Source of the DNA: Bursaphelenchus xylophilus
Lineage: Eukaryota > Nematoda > Chromadorea > Rhabditida > Aphelenchoididae
Length of the DNA: 64,000 bases
Assembly: GCA_904066235.2 (NCBI GenBank)
Contig: CAJFCV020000001.1
Location: 1,612,001 to 1,676,000, forward strand
Direction of reading: 5' to 3'
Positions within the stretch are counted from its first letter, which is position 1, and each line of letters begins with the position of its first letter. A program made the translations under genes and the position numbers. Below are positions 32,050 to 42,546 of the stretch, in pieces. The notes under the pieces were generated by a model. The model did not search any database and had not been told where the DNA came from. It saw only the letters and a program-made list of their open reading frames with translations.

Positions 32050-33490
32050 GCGGACTTAATAGCCCTGAACTGATTTTCAGAATTCAGTGCATTTTTAATA
32101 AGTCAGTAATGATTTTCTAAATTCAGTGCATTTTTAATAGGTCAGTAATGATTCTTCAAATTCAGTGCATTTTTAATAAGTCGACACTGATTTTCAAAAT
32201 TCAGTGCTGAGTTTACAGAAGCTTCGCCCCCTTTTCTGCATCCAATCACGATGCAGCTCTAGAAAATTGTCTCCGCCTTCTTTAACCAAGGCTTCCACCA
32301 TTCAATTTTGAGGTTCAATTAGTCGTTTTTTTCAGATATTCAACATGGTAAATAAATAGTTTTATCCTTTTAAACAAAAATAATTAAAAAAGGATTTCAA
32401 AAATATAATAACGAGTTCCTAATAACAAATAATAAATAACGTAACGCTATGAAAAGAAGCAATTACACTAAAAGTTCTACTAGAATTGAATCCTACTTAC
32501 AATTAATAGAGATCTTCTAAATAATATTAAACGGAACGACTGGTGGAAGGGGCAGCTGACGTACGGGTACCATCGGATGTTCGGGGCTGGCTTCTTCGTC
32601 GCTGAAACCCAACTCAACGTTCAAATTCGCTTCAGTTTGGTCCTCAAAGAACCTGGCAACTGGTCCAGACACCAACGGATTTCGCTGTTCAAGACGAAGA
32701 GCAAAAACAACATGCTGCATTGGGAGAAGTTTGATTTCACGTTGGATTCAGTTTGGACAACGTCTCAATGATGGTCCGCGATGGAATGCCCCCATGTTAA
32801 AGGAGATCGTTTTTTCATCGAAGATGAATTTTTGGCTCCCGAATTTGTGGTAAGTATTGTATGAGAAATTACTTTACTATTTTTAGCCCCTACCCGGTTG
32901 GCTTCCGACATTGCGACTCGAGCCATTGAAAACCGATCGTCCATCAACGTCGGGACATCGCCAACGGTCAACGATTCAGCCCCACTGGAAGACGATGTGT
33001 TTGATGAAGAGAAAGAATGATGGAAACAGTAAAACGTTGTCTTGTATCATGTTTCGAATATAAACTTTCTATAGGATACCGGTTTATTTTCTTACACTAA
33101 CAAATGGTCATGATTCCAGTAAAAAACATCATAGAAATTATCTTGCTTCCAGTTTCATAATTCTTCTTCCGAGGATGGAAGTTGTCAAAAAAAATCTGGA
33201 TTCTGTTTTATTTGAAAGTATAAAGGTGCTTCATAAGCCTCATTAGTGGCTACAACGGAGCACGGAGTGAAATCCGTGAAAAAACGGCGTTTTTCTAACG
33301 CCTTTTGCGTTCATTTTGAGACCTGTTACCTGATTGGCTCCAGAAAAAGGGGGCGGAGCTCCGGGCCTAAGTCAGCACTGAATTTCGAAAATCATTACTG
33401 ACTTATAAAAAATGCACAGAATTTGAAAAATCATTACTGACTTTAAAAAATGCACTGAATTTTAAAAATCATTTCCGACCCGAAATTAAC
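32050..33490. mobile_element. Putative element with AATTCAGTGCATTTTTA arms around a gene fragment
   Basis: About 180 bp at the left (repeats of TCAGTAATGATT and TTCAGTGCATTTTTAATA) reappear inverted at about 33371-33490 (AAAAATGCACTGAATTT, AATCATTACTGACTT). Inside are further inner matches (GCTTCGCCCCCTTTT at 32222; AAAAGGGGGCGGAGC at 33345, inverse). The centre holds a spliced, coding-like stretch (32577-33020). Exact ends and target duplication are not resolved. Confidence 0.45.
32577..33020 (+). pseudogene. Coding-like fragment of unknown gene
   Basis: A plus frame from 32577 reads NVQIRFSLVLKEPGNWS.. to LHWEKFDFTLDSVW and meets a TGA, but the same frame continues open (CPHVKGDRFFIEDEFLAPEF) to a GTAAGT donor at about 32850. 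After a TTTTTAG acceptor a second frame reads TRLASDIATRAIENRSSINV.. and ends DDVFDEEKE with a stop. The phases do not join cleanly. I cannot name it, and a broken, captured host gene is the best guess. Minus-strand frames here are also open, so even the strand is uncertain. Confidence 0.3.
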
Positions 33491-33738
33491 CCTGCACTGG
33501 GTTTTCCAAATCATTGCACATCGATTCTTGCAGTGGTTTACGCCTCATCGGCGAGGACGGAATCCAAGAACTTCTATGACCACGTTTATATAATTTCCAC
33601 TAATTTTTTAAAACATTTTTATGCAAAATTAGGCCGTTTATAGTCAAAACCTGGAATGAAGTTGTAAAACCAATAACAGAGTGTTATTTCTTTCACTGTC
33701 TCGTTTCCCATTGATCGCAATTTTGGTGTTCCTTCACA

Positions 33739-33835
33739 CTAACATAGTCCACATGACTTTCCACAAGTCGCTTTCTTCGTCTCATCCGAATATAAGCCCG
33801 GATTACAGAATCCATTCTCCACAAATATGGGGCAG
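33739..33835 (-). CDS. C-terminal ShKT exon, copy 1
   Basis: After a TTTTAG acceptor the minus strand reads CPIFVENGFCNPGLYSDETK.. then CGKSCGLC and a TAG stop, a six-cysteine ShKT domain ending the protein. The upstream exon was not found. Copies with the same ending are at 42019-42115 and 50272-50368, each on the minus strand downstream of a plus-strand E/F-type gene or remnant. Confidence 0.55.
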
Positions 33836-33904
33836 CTAAAACGTTGCGGATTTTAGTAAGGAGATAGTGAAACATGGCGACTGAGACTCCCCGAGTCCCT
33901 ACTA

Positions 33905-34157
33905 CAGTGGCGGGCCTGATCCAGTGGCAAAAAACGTACCATTTTGCATCCGGGAAATATTAAAAAATGTAGCAAAACACCACTCTCTCCACGTGAAAAA
34001 CTTTGATTTCAAAAGTCGCCCACTATTTTTGTGAGGGAAAGGAAGCGCGCTTGAAAACGGAGTTTCTTTAGTCGGAGAGGGTGGTATTTTGCTACTGTTT
34101 TCGATGCGTCCCGGATGCAAAATGGGACGTTTTTTCACTAAATCAGAACCGTCACTG
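33905..34157. mobile_element. TA-flanked element, CAGTGGCGGGCCTGATCCAG family, full form
   Basis: Ends CAGTGGCGGGCCTGATCCAG and AATCAGAACCGTCACTG with TA on both sides. The interior has GCAAAACACC..GGTGGTATTTTGC dyads. Non-coding. Confidence 0.75.
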
Positions 34158-34445
34158 TAGTCCGTTCGTAAAGCCGCTGAAGCTGTTTTTGGCGTCTTCG
34201 CGAACGGGTTAGGAATGATTTTTTTTTGTAAAATACGATCTCCATTGCTGCGTTATTTAAAAAATGCGATATACTGTGCAAAAAAACACAAGGTCTGGAA
34301 AAAACATAAAATCTGTCTGCTCGTCACCATTGCTTTTCTCCATCGTTTTTTGTACAGCAAACAATAATTTTTTTCTTAACATTTCGTTCTCCAACCCGCA
34401 AAAAGTGCGATTCAAAAGTAGCTGCCTTGGCCATCAAAAAAATGC
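34158..34445. other. Short gene-free stretch with a family-N remnant
   Basis: TAGTCCGTTCGTAAAGCCGC.. to CTTCGCGAACGG (34158-34208) is a collapsed family-N palindrome. The rest is the 3' flank of gene G. Confidence 0.5.
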
Positions 34446-36077
34446 TTACTCTGGATTATTATCCACGCAGCTGGCATCTCCGCCACCTTCATTATCGCTG
34501 TCACCTCCTCCATTATCATTGTCGCCGTCTTGGTCTTGAGAAGGGGTCGTTGAGTCGCACAACCCACAAGTCTGTGGACACTCCTCTTTCAATATTTTAA
34601 TGTACTTTTTTCGGTTGCACAGCACCTTCACATCGGGTCTTTGACACTCGGTCGTCTTATCTACAGCACTATTCGCACATGCGGCTGAAAAATGGGTCGT
34701 TGTTTTTGAAGGGGTGTTTTTGAGGGGTCCAGGGATCGTGTGGATTAATTCCACGTGTTTATTATTGATCAATACTGTAGTTCATGCCAGTAGAGCTGCT
34801 TGCGTTGAAAAGTTCGGACAATCCTTTTGCCGCGGGTAAACACGCATGTCGCTTGTGTAGAAACGAAAAATTGCCGCGACAATGCAAAAAAATAAAGACA
34901 AATGCATGATGCAAACGCCGGGGGTCATTTTACTCTAATTTGCATTTTTTGAATTATTCTAATTTTTTCATTATGGGGGGTGTGAAATGGGCAAAACAAT
35001 GGGGGTTTGAACTACATTTCGTGGGGGGCTGAACTACCAAAGCCCTACCTTTTTACGCTGTATTGCGGTGGTCAGCGCAAAACGCCGCAAACAAATCAGT
35101 AAAAATAAACGTACTAGCTGCGGCGGGAGTCGTGGGTGTAGTGGGCGTGGTGGGAGTCGTATCATTGTCGCCGTCTTGGTCTTGAGAAGGGGTCGTTGAG
35201 TCGCACAACCCACAAGTCTGTGGACACTCCTCTTTCAATATTTTAATGTACTCTTTTCGGTTGCACAGCACCTGCACATCAGGTCTTTGACAGTCGGTCG
35301 TCTTATCCACTGCACCATTCGCACATGGGGCTGAAAAATGGGTCGTTTTTTTCGAAGGAGGTATTTTTGACGCAGAGGGACTATACACGATCCAGCGCAT
35401 TTCCTGAACCGTTTCGAAACTTCGTACCGTTTTCATTGATTCAAAAGAAAGACGAAATGTCGCGAAATTATCGGCACTACCAAAGCCCTACCTTTTCAAG
35501 CTGTATTGCGGTGGTCAGCGCAAAACGCCGCAAACAAATCAGTAAAAATAAACTTACTAGCTGCGGCGGGAGTCGTGGGTGTAGTGGGCGTGGTGGGAGT
35601 CGTATCATTGTCGCCGTCTTGGTCTTGAGAAGTAGTCGGCGTTGTAGGTGTGGTTGGCGTGGTCGGAGTCGTCGGCGTTGTTGGAGTAGTGGGCGTCGTT
35701 GGAGTATCAGGTGTTGTCAGTGTAGTAATTGTTGTAGGCGTGGTAGGTGTTGTAGGCGTTGTTGGTGTAGTCGGAGTTGTAGGCGTTGTCGGCGTGGTGG
35801 GAGCAGCATCTTTTGGTGGTGTACAACAATATTTCTTCCCTCCCACATCCTCACAAACGAACTTGTCCCCGACGCAAGATCCCATGAGACAGGCTGTAAT
35901 ATTACAAAAATTGAATAAGCAATGGATTGAGCACGTTCCTTCCCAATTTCCCCCTGCTCACTTACGCACGACCGCCATTGAGCCGGACCGGCACTTCTTC
36001 TTGAACATGTCCCCCCATCCACATTTTACCGCAGTGATTTGCGAAAATACGATTAGAAATATCAAAAAATTCCTCAT
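34446..36077 (-). CDS. Secreted Thr-Pro-repeat protein with two ShKT domains, gene G
   Basis: Four exons: 36077-35966, 35893-35558, 35330-35115 and 34684-34446, with phase 1 at every junction, 300 residues. Exon 1 is a signal peptide (MRNFLIFLIVFSQITAVKCG) and KKKCRSGS. Exon 2 adds a small cysteine-rich motif (CLMGSCVGDKFVCEDVGGKK then YCCTPPKD) and about 25 Thr-Thr-Pro units interrupted by SQDQDGDND. Exons 3 and 4 each carry a ShKT domain (CANGAVDKTTDCQRPDVQVL.. and CANSAVDKTTECQRPDVKVL..). Exon 3 ends in TTPTTPTTPAAAS, copied from an exon 2 end. Donors are GTAAGT except the exon 3 donor, GTACGT. Relatives H and J have only one ShKT exon. Confidence 0.8.
34914..35047. repeat. GGGGCT-element fragment in gene G intron 3
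   Basis: GCCGGGGGTCATTTTACTCT to GAACTACCAAAGCCC, the same segment as 31895-32012 and part of the GGGGCT family. Confidence 0.6.
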
Positions 36078-36860
36078 CGTTTGCTAACTTCCAAACCTTA
36101 CAGATTTGAGAATGTCATTCATGTCAAGTCGGGTTTAAGACACAAATTTGTAAAAACTGCGGCCTGCTCGAGGCGGTTGAACAGGACGTTAGATGAGAGC
36201 TACACGCTGCGACAGAACTTTTATATGTTTTGGGTCGTGTTTGCTCAGTTGTCGGGTTTACGGACCGAATGGACCGAACACATCGCATATCACATAAATC
36301 CGGGTATTTTTAGATGATACGCAATGACCTCAACGTTGAAGACGTACTTGTGTTCGTTCATTATGTGTGTAAACTTATGACTTTTTACGTCTTTTATTGG
36401 GAACATACAGTGCACTTGGCATTGCCTTTTTTACCCTGTTTGCTAGTCTTCTCGCATATGTCCTAGAAGGTAGAGGTGACAATCGGGCCGGGCCTGCGCT
36501 GATTTAAAAAAGCCCCAGGCCGGCCCGATTCCCATCTCTACTAGAAGGAAGAGTTAGCCTGCGTGCGACGCTCACTTTTTTTCAATTTTGCGCACACGTC
36601 AGGCATAGGCTACATATCAAATCATGAAAGTTTTAGCTCGCGCCTTTCAAGTACGGCCGAGATATTCAACGATCTTTGCAGTCGAAAGAGCACACGCAAT
36701 GCGGAGAGAAAAACACGATCTGAGCTTTACCTTTTTTTGTGGAGAAGTTACACCCCACGATAGTAACGAGCTTGAAACTTTTCATGCGTCAAAAAAACGC
36801 CATGTTTTTTCAACCTTTGACGTAAAAATCTTGGCCGATCGCGTCGCACGTCAAGAAATT
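36078..36860. repeat. Shared 5' block upstream of gene G, with a 70-bp hAT-like insertion
   Basis: Carries the promoter-proximal words of genes A-D (ACCGAACACATCGCATAT, TTTTTACGTCTTTTATTG), though exon 1 here is unrelated to theirs. A mini-element, 36471-36540, has ends TAGAGGTGACAATCGGGCCG and CCGATTCCCATCTCTA, flanked by CTAGAAGG on both sides. A 449-bp-family fragment follows (36560-36850). Confidence 0.7.
36471..36540. mobile_element. 70-bp GC-rich hAT-like mini-element
   Basis: Terminal inverted repeats TAGAGRTG..AATCGGGCCGG and an 8-bp duplication CTAGAAGG. The same insertion stands at 47940-48009 upstream of gene I, so it predates that duplication. Confidence 0.75.
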
Positions 36861-37500
36861 TCGGGCATTGCAAAGGTTCTCACAGCGAAAAAAAATTCAT
36901 AAAACCTGTCATCCAAATTGCACATAACAACAATTTTTAACCTAATTTTTTTTATGGGAACTCTAGGGAGTACTACAAGTAGTATACAACTGTTTTTTAT
37001 ACCGCTGGTACATTCTAAATGGGTGTCATCGTGACGCATTTTCTGAACATGGTTCGAGCTAGGCTAAAAATAGTGCAAATTTCAAGGCCGAATATCAAAA
37101 AAACTGTCCCATCAAGCGGGACGAGACCGGTGTAGATACTCGAAGAACAGTTTAGGGATTTTTTTGACGTGGAGCGTATACCTCCTTCCAGTGCTCTCTG
37201 ACTCGGTATCGTCGATACAAACTTTTATTTAGACGTTGTATTCTACGCCTTCGAAGACTGTCAAAATACTACGATTATGGGTATATTTTGGTTCTATTAG
37301 CTTAAGCAGCTCTCAAGCTTTCTATTGGTATCAATATCTTGTGATTTACTATTAATCTTTATGTCAAAATATTGCAAACCATTTGGACAAAAACGGATTT
37401 GCACAGGGCAGAATGCCAAAAAAAATTCTAGGCTTTTTCATTGGGCGCCCGTTTTTCTTTTATTTTTTCTTGACGTGCGTCGCTGGAGAGAAAAGAATTT
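36861..37500. other. Unassigned stretch inserted in the 5' block
   Basis: The paralogous blocks of A and B run from GATCGCGTCGC directly into TGGAGA.AAAAGAATTTGAT. Here those words are separated: GATCGCGTCGC at 36838 and GCGTCGCTGGAGAGAAAAGA at 37477. The 640 bp between look like an insertion. No coding sequence or clean ends seen. Confidence 0.5.
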
Positions 37501-38473
37501 GATAATTGCAATTTATTTACTCGGCGGCGGTGCGATCTGAAGTGAAAAACAATTCATTTTCAATGCGATTTTCGATGCGATAGAGCGTTCATTAATTTCC
37601 CGACAGATTAATATGAAAGAACAATTGACCGTTTATTGACAACCTCTACTAGAGTTTTTCTACATGTCATCCGGTGGGCATTCATCGGTGGTCGTTGGGG
37701 TGGTCGGAGTAGTCGATGTGGTTGGAGTCGTAGGCGTAGTTGGCGTTGTAGGCGTAGTTGGCGTTGTAGGAGAGGTCGGAGAAGTCGGAGTAGATGCTGA
37801 AGTCGGTGTTGTGGGCGTTGTAGGAGTCGTAGGAGTAGTCGGAGAAGTTGGAGTGCTCTCAGAAGTCGGAGTAGACTCTGAGGTTGGCGTTGACGGCGTC
37901 GTCGGGGTCGTGGGTGTTGTTGGGGAGCTTGGGGAACTCGGAGTAGACGCTGAGGTTGGCGTTGAGGGTGTTGTCTCTGTCGTGGGAGTCGATGGCGTCG
38001 AAATTGTTGTAATAATCCGCAAAAAGTCGGGTGTCCCGGTAGTCTGCGTAGTTTGCATAGTCGGAGAGGTTTCCGGGCTCGTAGCCATCGCTGTAGCCAT
38101 CGTTGTAGTGCAATCTCCACAAGTTCTAGCGCATTTCTTTGGGGTTGGGAGTGTCGTCTCCCTTGCAGAATCCACAAGTTTTCCGGCATTTTTCAGTCTG
38201 CAACTTTTTTTATGAATAAAATCATGTTTCATATGTTGGTTAAGTGCTCTGTTTTCATTGAATTTTTAAGATACATCCAATACTCCTAGCGCACACTCTG
38301 CCGTAATTTTTTGTCTGGCCCACTCCCCTCATTGCGCGTACTCACACGAAACCACGACCGTTGAATATCTTGGCGGCCGCTAGTAAGGGTAAGCCAGGCT
38401 ATTCAAAGAGTAATATGTTGCTATTTTACTAAAAAGTATCTGCAAATTCTCTCTTAAAATCATCATGGGATTC

Positions 38474-38860
38474 TTAGGGCGGTTTAGTAAGTATGATGAT
38501 GTGCAACATACTAGTCCTTCCGGAAAGTCGCCGGACGGATTTTTGGCGTTTGCACTGTACGAAAAAAGTCAGGGTGCGAGCGACATCCCAAAAAAGCCTA
38601 TTGCACGGTGCAAAAGGCAAGAAATTGCACAGTGCAAAGTGAACTTTCGTTTTCGCAGAGTGCATGTCGCCGACTTCCGTCCGGCGACTTTCCGGAGGGA
38701 CTAGTAGAGTAGGACGTAAGAACTCATGGTTAGAGAAACAAAGCGTATGTCTTGGAAAGGCTTGATCTAAATTTGTGTGTTGTGGAGCCTCAAAAGCCTT
38801 CACAATTCCCAAGCAAATTAGCATAAACCAACTCATATAAAAGCGACGTCTCGTCACCAA
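38474..38860 (-). other. Candidate alternative signal-peptide exon within ShKT introns
   Basis: On the minus strand MSWFMLICLGIVKAFEAPQH.. then TNLDQAFPRHTLCFSN is a plausible secretion signal followed by about 25 residues. Nearly the same peptide is read at 20228-20416 (gene A) and 24595-24879 (gene B), and a shortened one at about 26640-26700 (gene C), always in the intron. No consistent donor in phase 1 was found. It could be an alternative first exon or the relic of another gene. Only the first 45 codons are conserved. Confidence 0.3.
38511..38704. mobile_element. Family-N palindromic MITE, gene D intron
   Basis: CTAGTCCTTCCGGAAAGTCG and the inverse CGACTTTCCGGAGGGACTAG with GCACAGTGC dyads inside. 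Gene B lacks it at the same place (GTGCAACGTATAGTAGGACG near 24716). Confidence 0.82.
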
Positions 38861-39224
38861 TTATAGAATTATCTAATTTTCTTTCTTTGTGCGTGGTGGT
38901 TCAATAAACTCTATTCTAAACTTGTGTCTAAGTCTATTCTCTGAAGAGCGGTGGTCCAAGCGCCCCGTCTACTTTGATCCAACACCACATTGTGCCAAGT
39001 TTCATAAACTCCCCACCTGCAAGCAGCTCCATTAACGGTCGGCCAAAGTTGACGTTGAGTCGCTTCACTTCCACGAACCCATCCTCTTGCGGCAAATACA
39101 TGATGGGCGTCGTGTGGCGCGAGTTGAACACGCTTCCATTCCCGCGGTACAGCACAAACCTCGCGTTCGCGGAGAGCAGCAGGTTTTGGGAAATCAGAAG
39201 CCAAATTGGAAACTTGAACATCAT

Positions 39225-39855
39225 CTGGCCATGCGGTTGTGTGTCAAATGAAAAAATGAAGCCCGCTTGAGGGGGTTAAGCAGGACGTTAAATGGGAGCT
39301 ACAATCTGCGACAGAACTTTTTTATGTTTTAGGTCGTGTTTGCACAGATGTCGGGTTTCCGGACGGAACAACTGGAATATGACATAAATGCGGGTATTTT
39401 TAGGTGATAGCCTCAGCGTTGAGGACGTGGAGTTGCAATGAACATAGGACTCAGATGGGACGATCTGATTTTTTTTGCAACGGATGACGTTTTAAAACAT
39501 TATGGAGAAACACCTTAAATATTATTATACCTTCGGCTTCATGTTCTCCATGGCCAGCTCAAGCCCAGTCGGGTTCATCGCCTCTGCTGAAGCTGTTTTT
39601 CACGTCAAACCAAAAAAAAACAATAGAAAGGGACTGCTTAATTTGGCTTTTTTTCACAAATACTACTAACATTTTCATCAAGTTTGCAGACTTTTTCATT
39701 GTGCATTTCGCTTTCTTACCGCGACACGGTCCTTTTCAGAACATTGTTACACGGTGAAATTGTCTCAAAGATTCGGTGCGCGACTGCACCCCTTTTTCTA
39801 CGAGTCGAAACATTTTGCTGCGACGACCCGCCGTTATTTTCCCGACAGACTGATA
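39225..39855. repeat. 5' block of gene D, decaying upstream
   Basis: The block is recognisable to about 39440 (GACGTTAAATGGGAGCTACA, GGTCGTGTTTGCACAGATGT) and then diverges. A MITE-A right-end stub lies at about 39832-39855. No gene seen. Confidence 0.5.
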
Positions 39856-40782
39856 ATAGGCGGGTCAAAAGTCGTGACATGTTTTCGCACCGTGCGGCCG
39901 CATAAATTCGAACGTTGCGAAGAGGCACGGCAACCCAAGGAGTCTCCCGCCTTGTTTAGGCACTTCGCACATTTAGTATCGATCGAATCCATACGAAATG
40001 TCACAACAGAATTTTTCGTGGGGTTTTTCGATCAAAAAATATTTTTCTTGAATTATTTTATTTCTTTTTTCAATTGTGACACTTCGTTTGGACGAAACTC
40101 AAAAGTGGGCGAGAGATATTTTTGTTCTATTTATTTCGGGTTGCCGTGCGAGGTGTCGTGCGATAAAAATTCGGCGGGTGCAAAAAAAGAGCCCACTTCG
40201 ATTGCCCTTTTCAGAGCAAATGATTTTGGCCATGTTCTCAAAAAAGACTTGGATTTGAATAGATCATACTCTCTTACACTAGACACAAGAACTATATGTG
40301 TTCTTGTCACAAAGTGTTCCTACACAATTTCCCGATTTTCTAGACTTTGGCAAGCGCTACACAAAAACGAATGCTACCGTTGGAAAGAGCGTGTGGCAAA
40401 AACAAATCGAGCGGGCATTCCGAAGGTCCAAAATTAATCAACTGGTCGATAGAGGCCAAAGAAGAATGTTTGCCGTTCCGAAGCCGTACCTAACCCTGAA
40501 GTTTTGGGCAATTTGGCTCAGATTTTGAGTTAGCCTACCAGCATGTGTATAGACTTATTTCAAAAGTGACTTTTTGTCGACAGTGCATGTTGCCTCTTAT
40601 CCTTTCGACCTCAAAGTTCATTTTATTCGAAAAATTGAAGCCATAGGCCACAAAAACAATTGTATAAACATCCATTTTCTATTTACAAATGGCCAAGCCT
40701 TTGATTTCGACCCATAGCAAACAGAAATCTCAAAATGAACAGGTTAAATATCCATTAGCGAGAGCTTTAATCATTAGTTATA
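39856..40782. repeat. Upstream block of gene F (duplicate of 28796-29738)
   Basis: Collinear with the gene E block, including ACACAAGAACTATATGTGTT and TAATCATTAGTTATAATGGC at the start codon. Differences are scattered substitutions and small indels. Confidence 0.65.
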
Positions 40783-41790
40783 ATGGCTAAAACACCTCTG
40801 ACTCTCTCAAAGCCCATTTTTTATCTGCTTGTTCTCCCTCAACTTGCTTATTTGGGCAACTCCAAGTTCATTATCCACTACAGTAACGGTAGCCACTACG
40901 AGAACGCCCTGACGACTCCTGTTACTGTTGTTGAACATGAGTTTTCTCATCTGTTTGAGATCAAAAGACTGAATTTCGCTTTCGATTACGGTCCGAAGGA
41001 GATCTTCAGCTTTATACAGGGTAAGTTTGTTCGTTTCACGTTGGATTCATGCTTTATGCTAATCAAAAAAAGATCCTCAAAAAGAAAGGCTTCACACAAA
41101 AATAACATTATCAGTCTGTCGGGAAAATAATAACCAAATGTTGCTGCGCCAATGGTGTCGCAGAAGTGAAAAGCAATTCGGCGGCGATGCGATTTACGAT
41201 GCAACAGAGTGCTCATTATTTTCCCGACATACTGAAATAATATGGCCTTGGAGCTTTTTAATCCAAAAAAAGAAATTCTGATGAGAGTGGGATGCAATAA
41301 TTAGGAGAAAGATGTACATATTAATTGTGGTATTGGATTAAAACAGTTTTTGTATGAAATGACAGTGAGGGGATGGTAATGTTACGCTCAGATTTTCTTT
41401 ATATTTTACGCATTTTTCGGGCATAGAGGACATATAAGTCTGTCAGGAAAACAACGAGCAGTCTGTCGCATTGAACGTTGCTTCGTCGTCGAGAAAAGGC
41501 GTGCTTGGGATTCTTTATTTTTGCAGAAGAATCATCAAATTGCTTTTGACTTCAGATCGAATAAAAAGCTACGCATAAACTGGCCATATTGCTAAACCTC
41601 CCATTTTCCAGACGACTGTTTTGACGAAGCAAAAGCTCGCTGTAAGCTTCCGAAAATCATGCCGCTGTGCAACAATTCCGTCTACAAACGATTGATGAAG
41701 GACAAGTGCAAAAAGACGTGTGGAATGTGCGCGCACAAGCCGGATATTCCAGCCGAGCCCTCGGATGACGGATGTTTCCCGGACGATTGA
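40783..41790 (+). CDS. Secreted single-ShKT protein, gene F
   Basis: Exons 40783-41020 and 41612-41790, phase 1, GTAAGT donor and TTTTCCAG acceptor, 138 residues. Signal peptide core IFYLLVLPQLAYLGNS, the module FIIHYSNGSHYENALTTP.., then one ShKT domain (DCFDEAKARCKLPKIMPLCN.. ending CKKTCGMC) and an acidic tail ending CFPDD. Close duplicate of gene E with a shorter intron. The intron has lost the tRNA-Leu body, MITE-B and the 145-bp TA MITE, or never had the last two. Confidence 0.82.
41108..41237. mobile_element. MITE-A, internally deleted copy in gene F intron
   Basis: Has both ends (TATCAGTCTGTCGGGAAAAT and TTTTCCCGACATACTGA), but about 28 bp of core are missing relative to the orthologous copy at 30070-30227. 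Confidence 0.8.
41278..41294 (-). pseudogene. tRNA-Leu 3' remnant
   Basis: TGATGAGAGTGGGAT is the 3' acceptor and part of the T stem of the tRNA-Leu kept in gene E. The rest of the gene and its 5' flank have been deleted up to AATAATTAGGAG. Confidence 0.7.
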
Positions 41791-42018
41791 GCAAATTTGA
41801 ACATTTTTGCTGCAACCGATGAAGTTCGAAGTCTGTAAAATACGATTTGAAAAATTACCATAATCTTTTTTTTGGTAGTCTTATATTTAAGTATATTTAA
41901 ACTAATTTTTTAAACATTTTTATGCAAAATAGACCGTTTATTGTTAAAATCTGGAATGAAGTTGTAAGATCGATGACCTAACTTTACATATTGATCGCAG
42001 TTTTGATGTTCCTTCTTT

Positions 42019-42115
42019 CTAACATAGTCCGCATGACTTTCCACAAGTTGCTTTCTTCTTTTCGTCCGAATAAAAGCCCAGATCACAGAATCCATTCTTC
42101 ACAAATGTGGGGCAG
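42019..42115 (-). CDS. C-terminal ShKT exon, copy 2
   Basis: Minus strand, after a TTTTAG acceptor: CPTFVKNGFCDLGFYSDEKK.. then CGKSCGLC and stop. Tail-to-tail with gene F. Upstream exon unknown. Confidence 0.55.
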
Positions 42116-42183
42116 CTAAAAAGGTGCGAATATTAGCAGGGACAGGGCAATACATGGCTACCGGGACTTCTCAAACCTCCACG

Positions 42184-42373
42184 AGTCCGTTCGTAAAGTC
42201 GCTGGAGTAGTTCATAGCATTTACACTGTGCAGAAAAACTCAGGGTGCGAGCGCCATCCCAAAATAGCCCATTGAACGGTCCAAAAATCAAGAAATTGCA
42301 CAGTGCAAAGCAAACTTTTGTTTTCTCACAATGCATGTCGTTGAAATCACTTCAGCGTCTTTGTGAACAGACT
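42184..42373. mobile_element. Family-N MITE, complete copy
   Basis: AGTCCGTTCGTAAAGTCGCT and the inverse AGCGTCTTTGTGAACAGACT, with TTTACACTGTGCA and TTGCACAGTGCAAAG inside. Confidence 0.75.
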
Positions 42374-42546
42374 ACGCCTTTGCAAAGCCGGCCCAGGTAG
42401 GCCCCGGCCCGGTAAAAATAAAAAAGCTGTCTGCTCGTTACCATTACTTTTCTCCGTCATTTTTTGCACAATATTGTTGGACATTTCGTTCTCCAACCCG
42501 CAAAAAGTGCGATTCAAAAGTAGCTGCACCGGCCGATCAAAAATCC

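Larger units (their letters stand above)
37660..39224 (-). pseudogene. Gene D, ShKT paralogue with both ShKT domains deleted
   Basis: Exon 1 (39224-39017) is intact, with signal peptide FPIWLLISQNLLLSANA. At exon 2 (acceptor at 38198) the joined frame meets TGA at once, because a deletion has removed most of the first ShKT domain and left AAATGCCGGAAAACTTGTGG out of frame. A second deletion removes most of the second domain, leaving KKCARTCGDC. The Thr-Ser-Pro tail is still open over about 150 codons in another frame and ends CPPDDM. It differs from B by lacking the TTAA element but carries a family-N MITE (38511-38704) in the intron. Confidence 0.7.
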
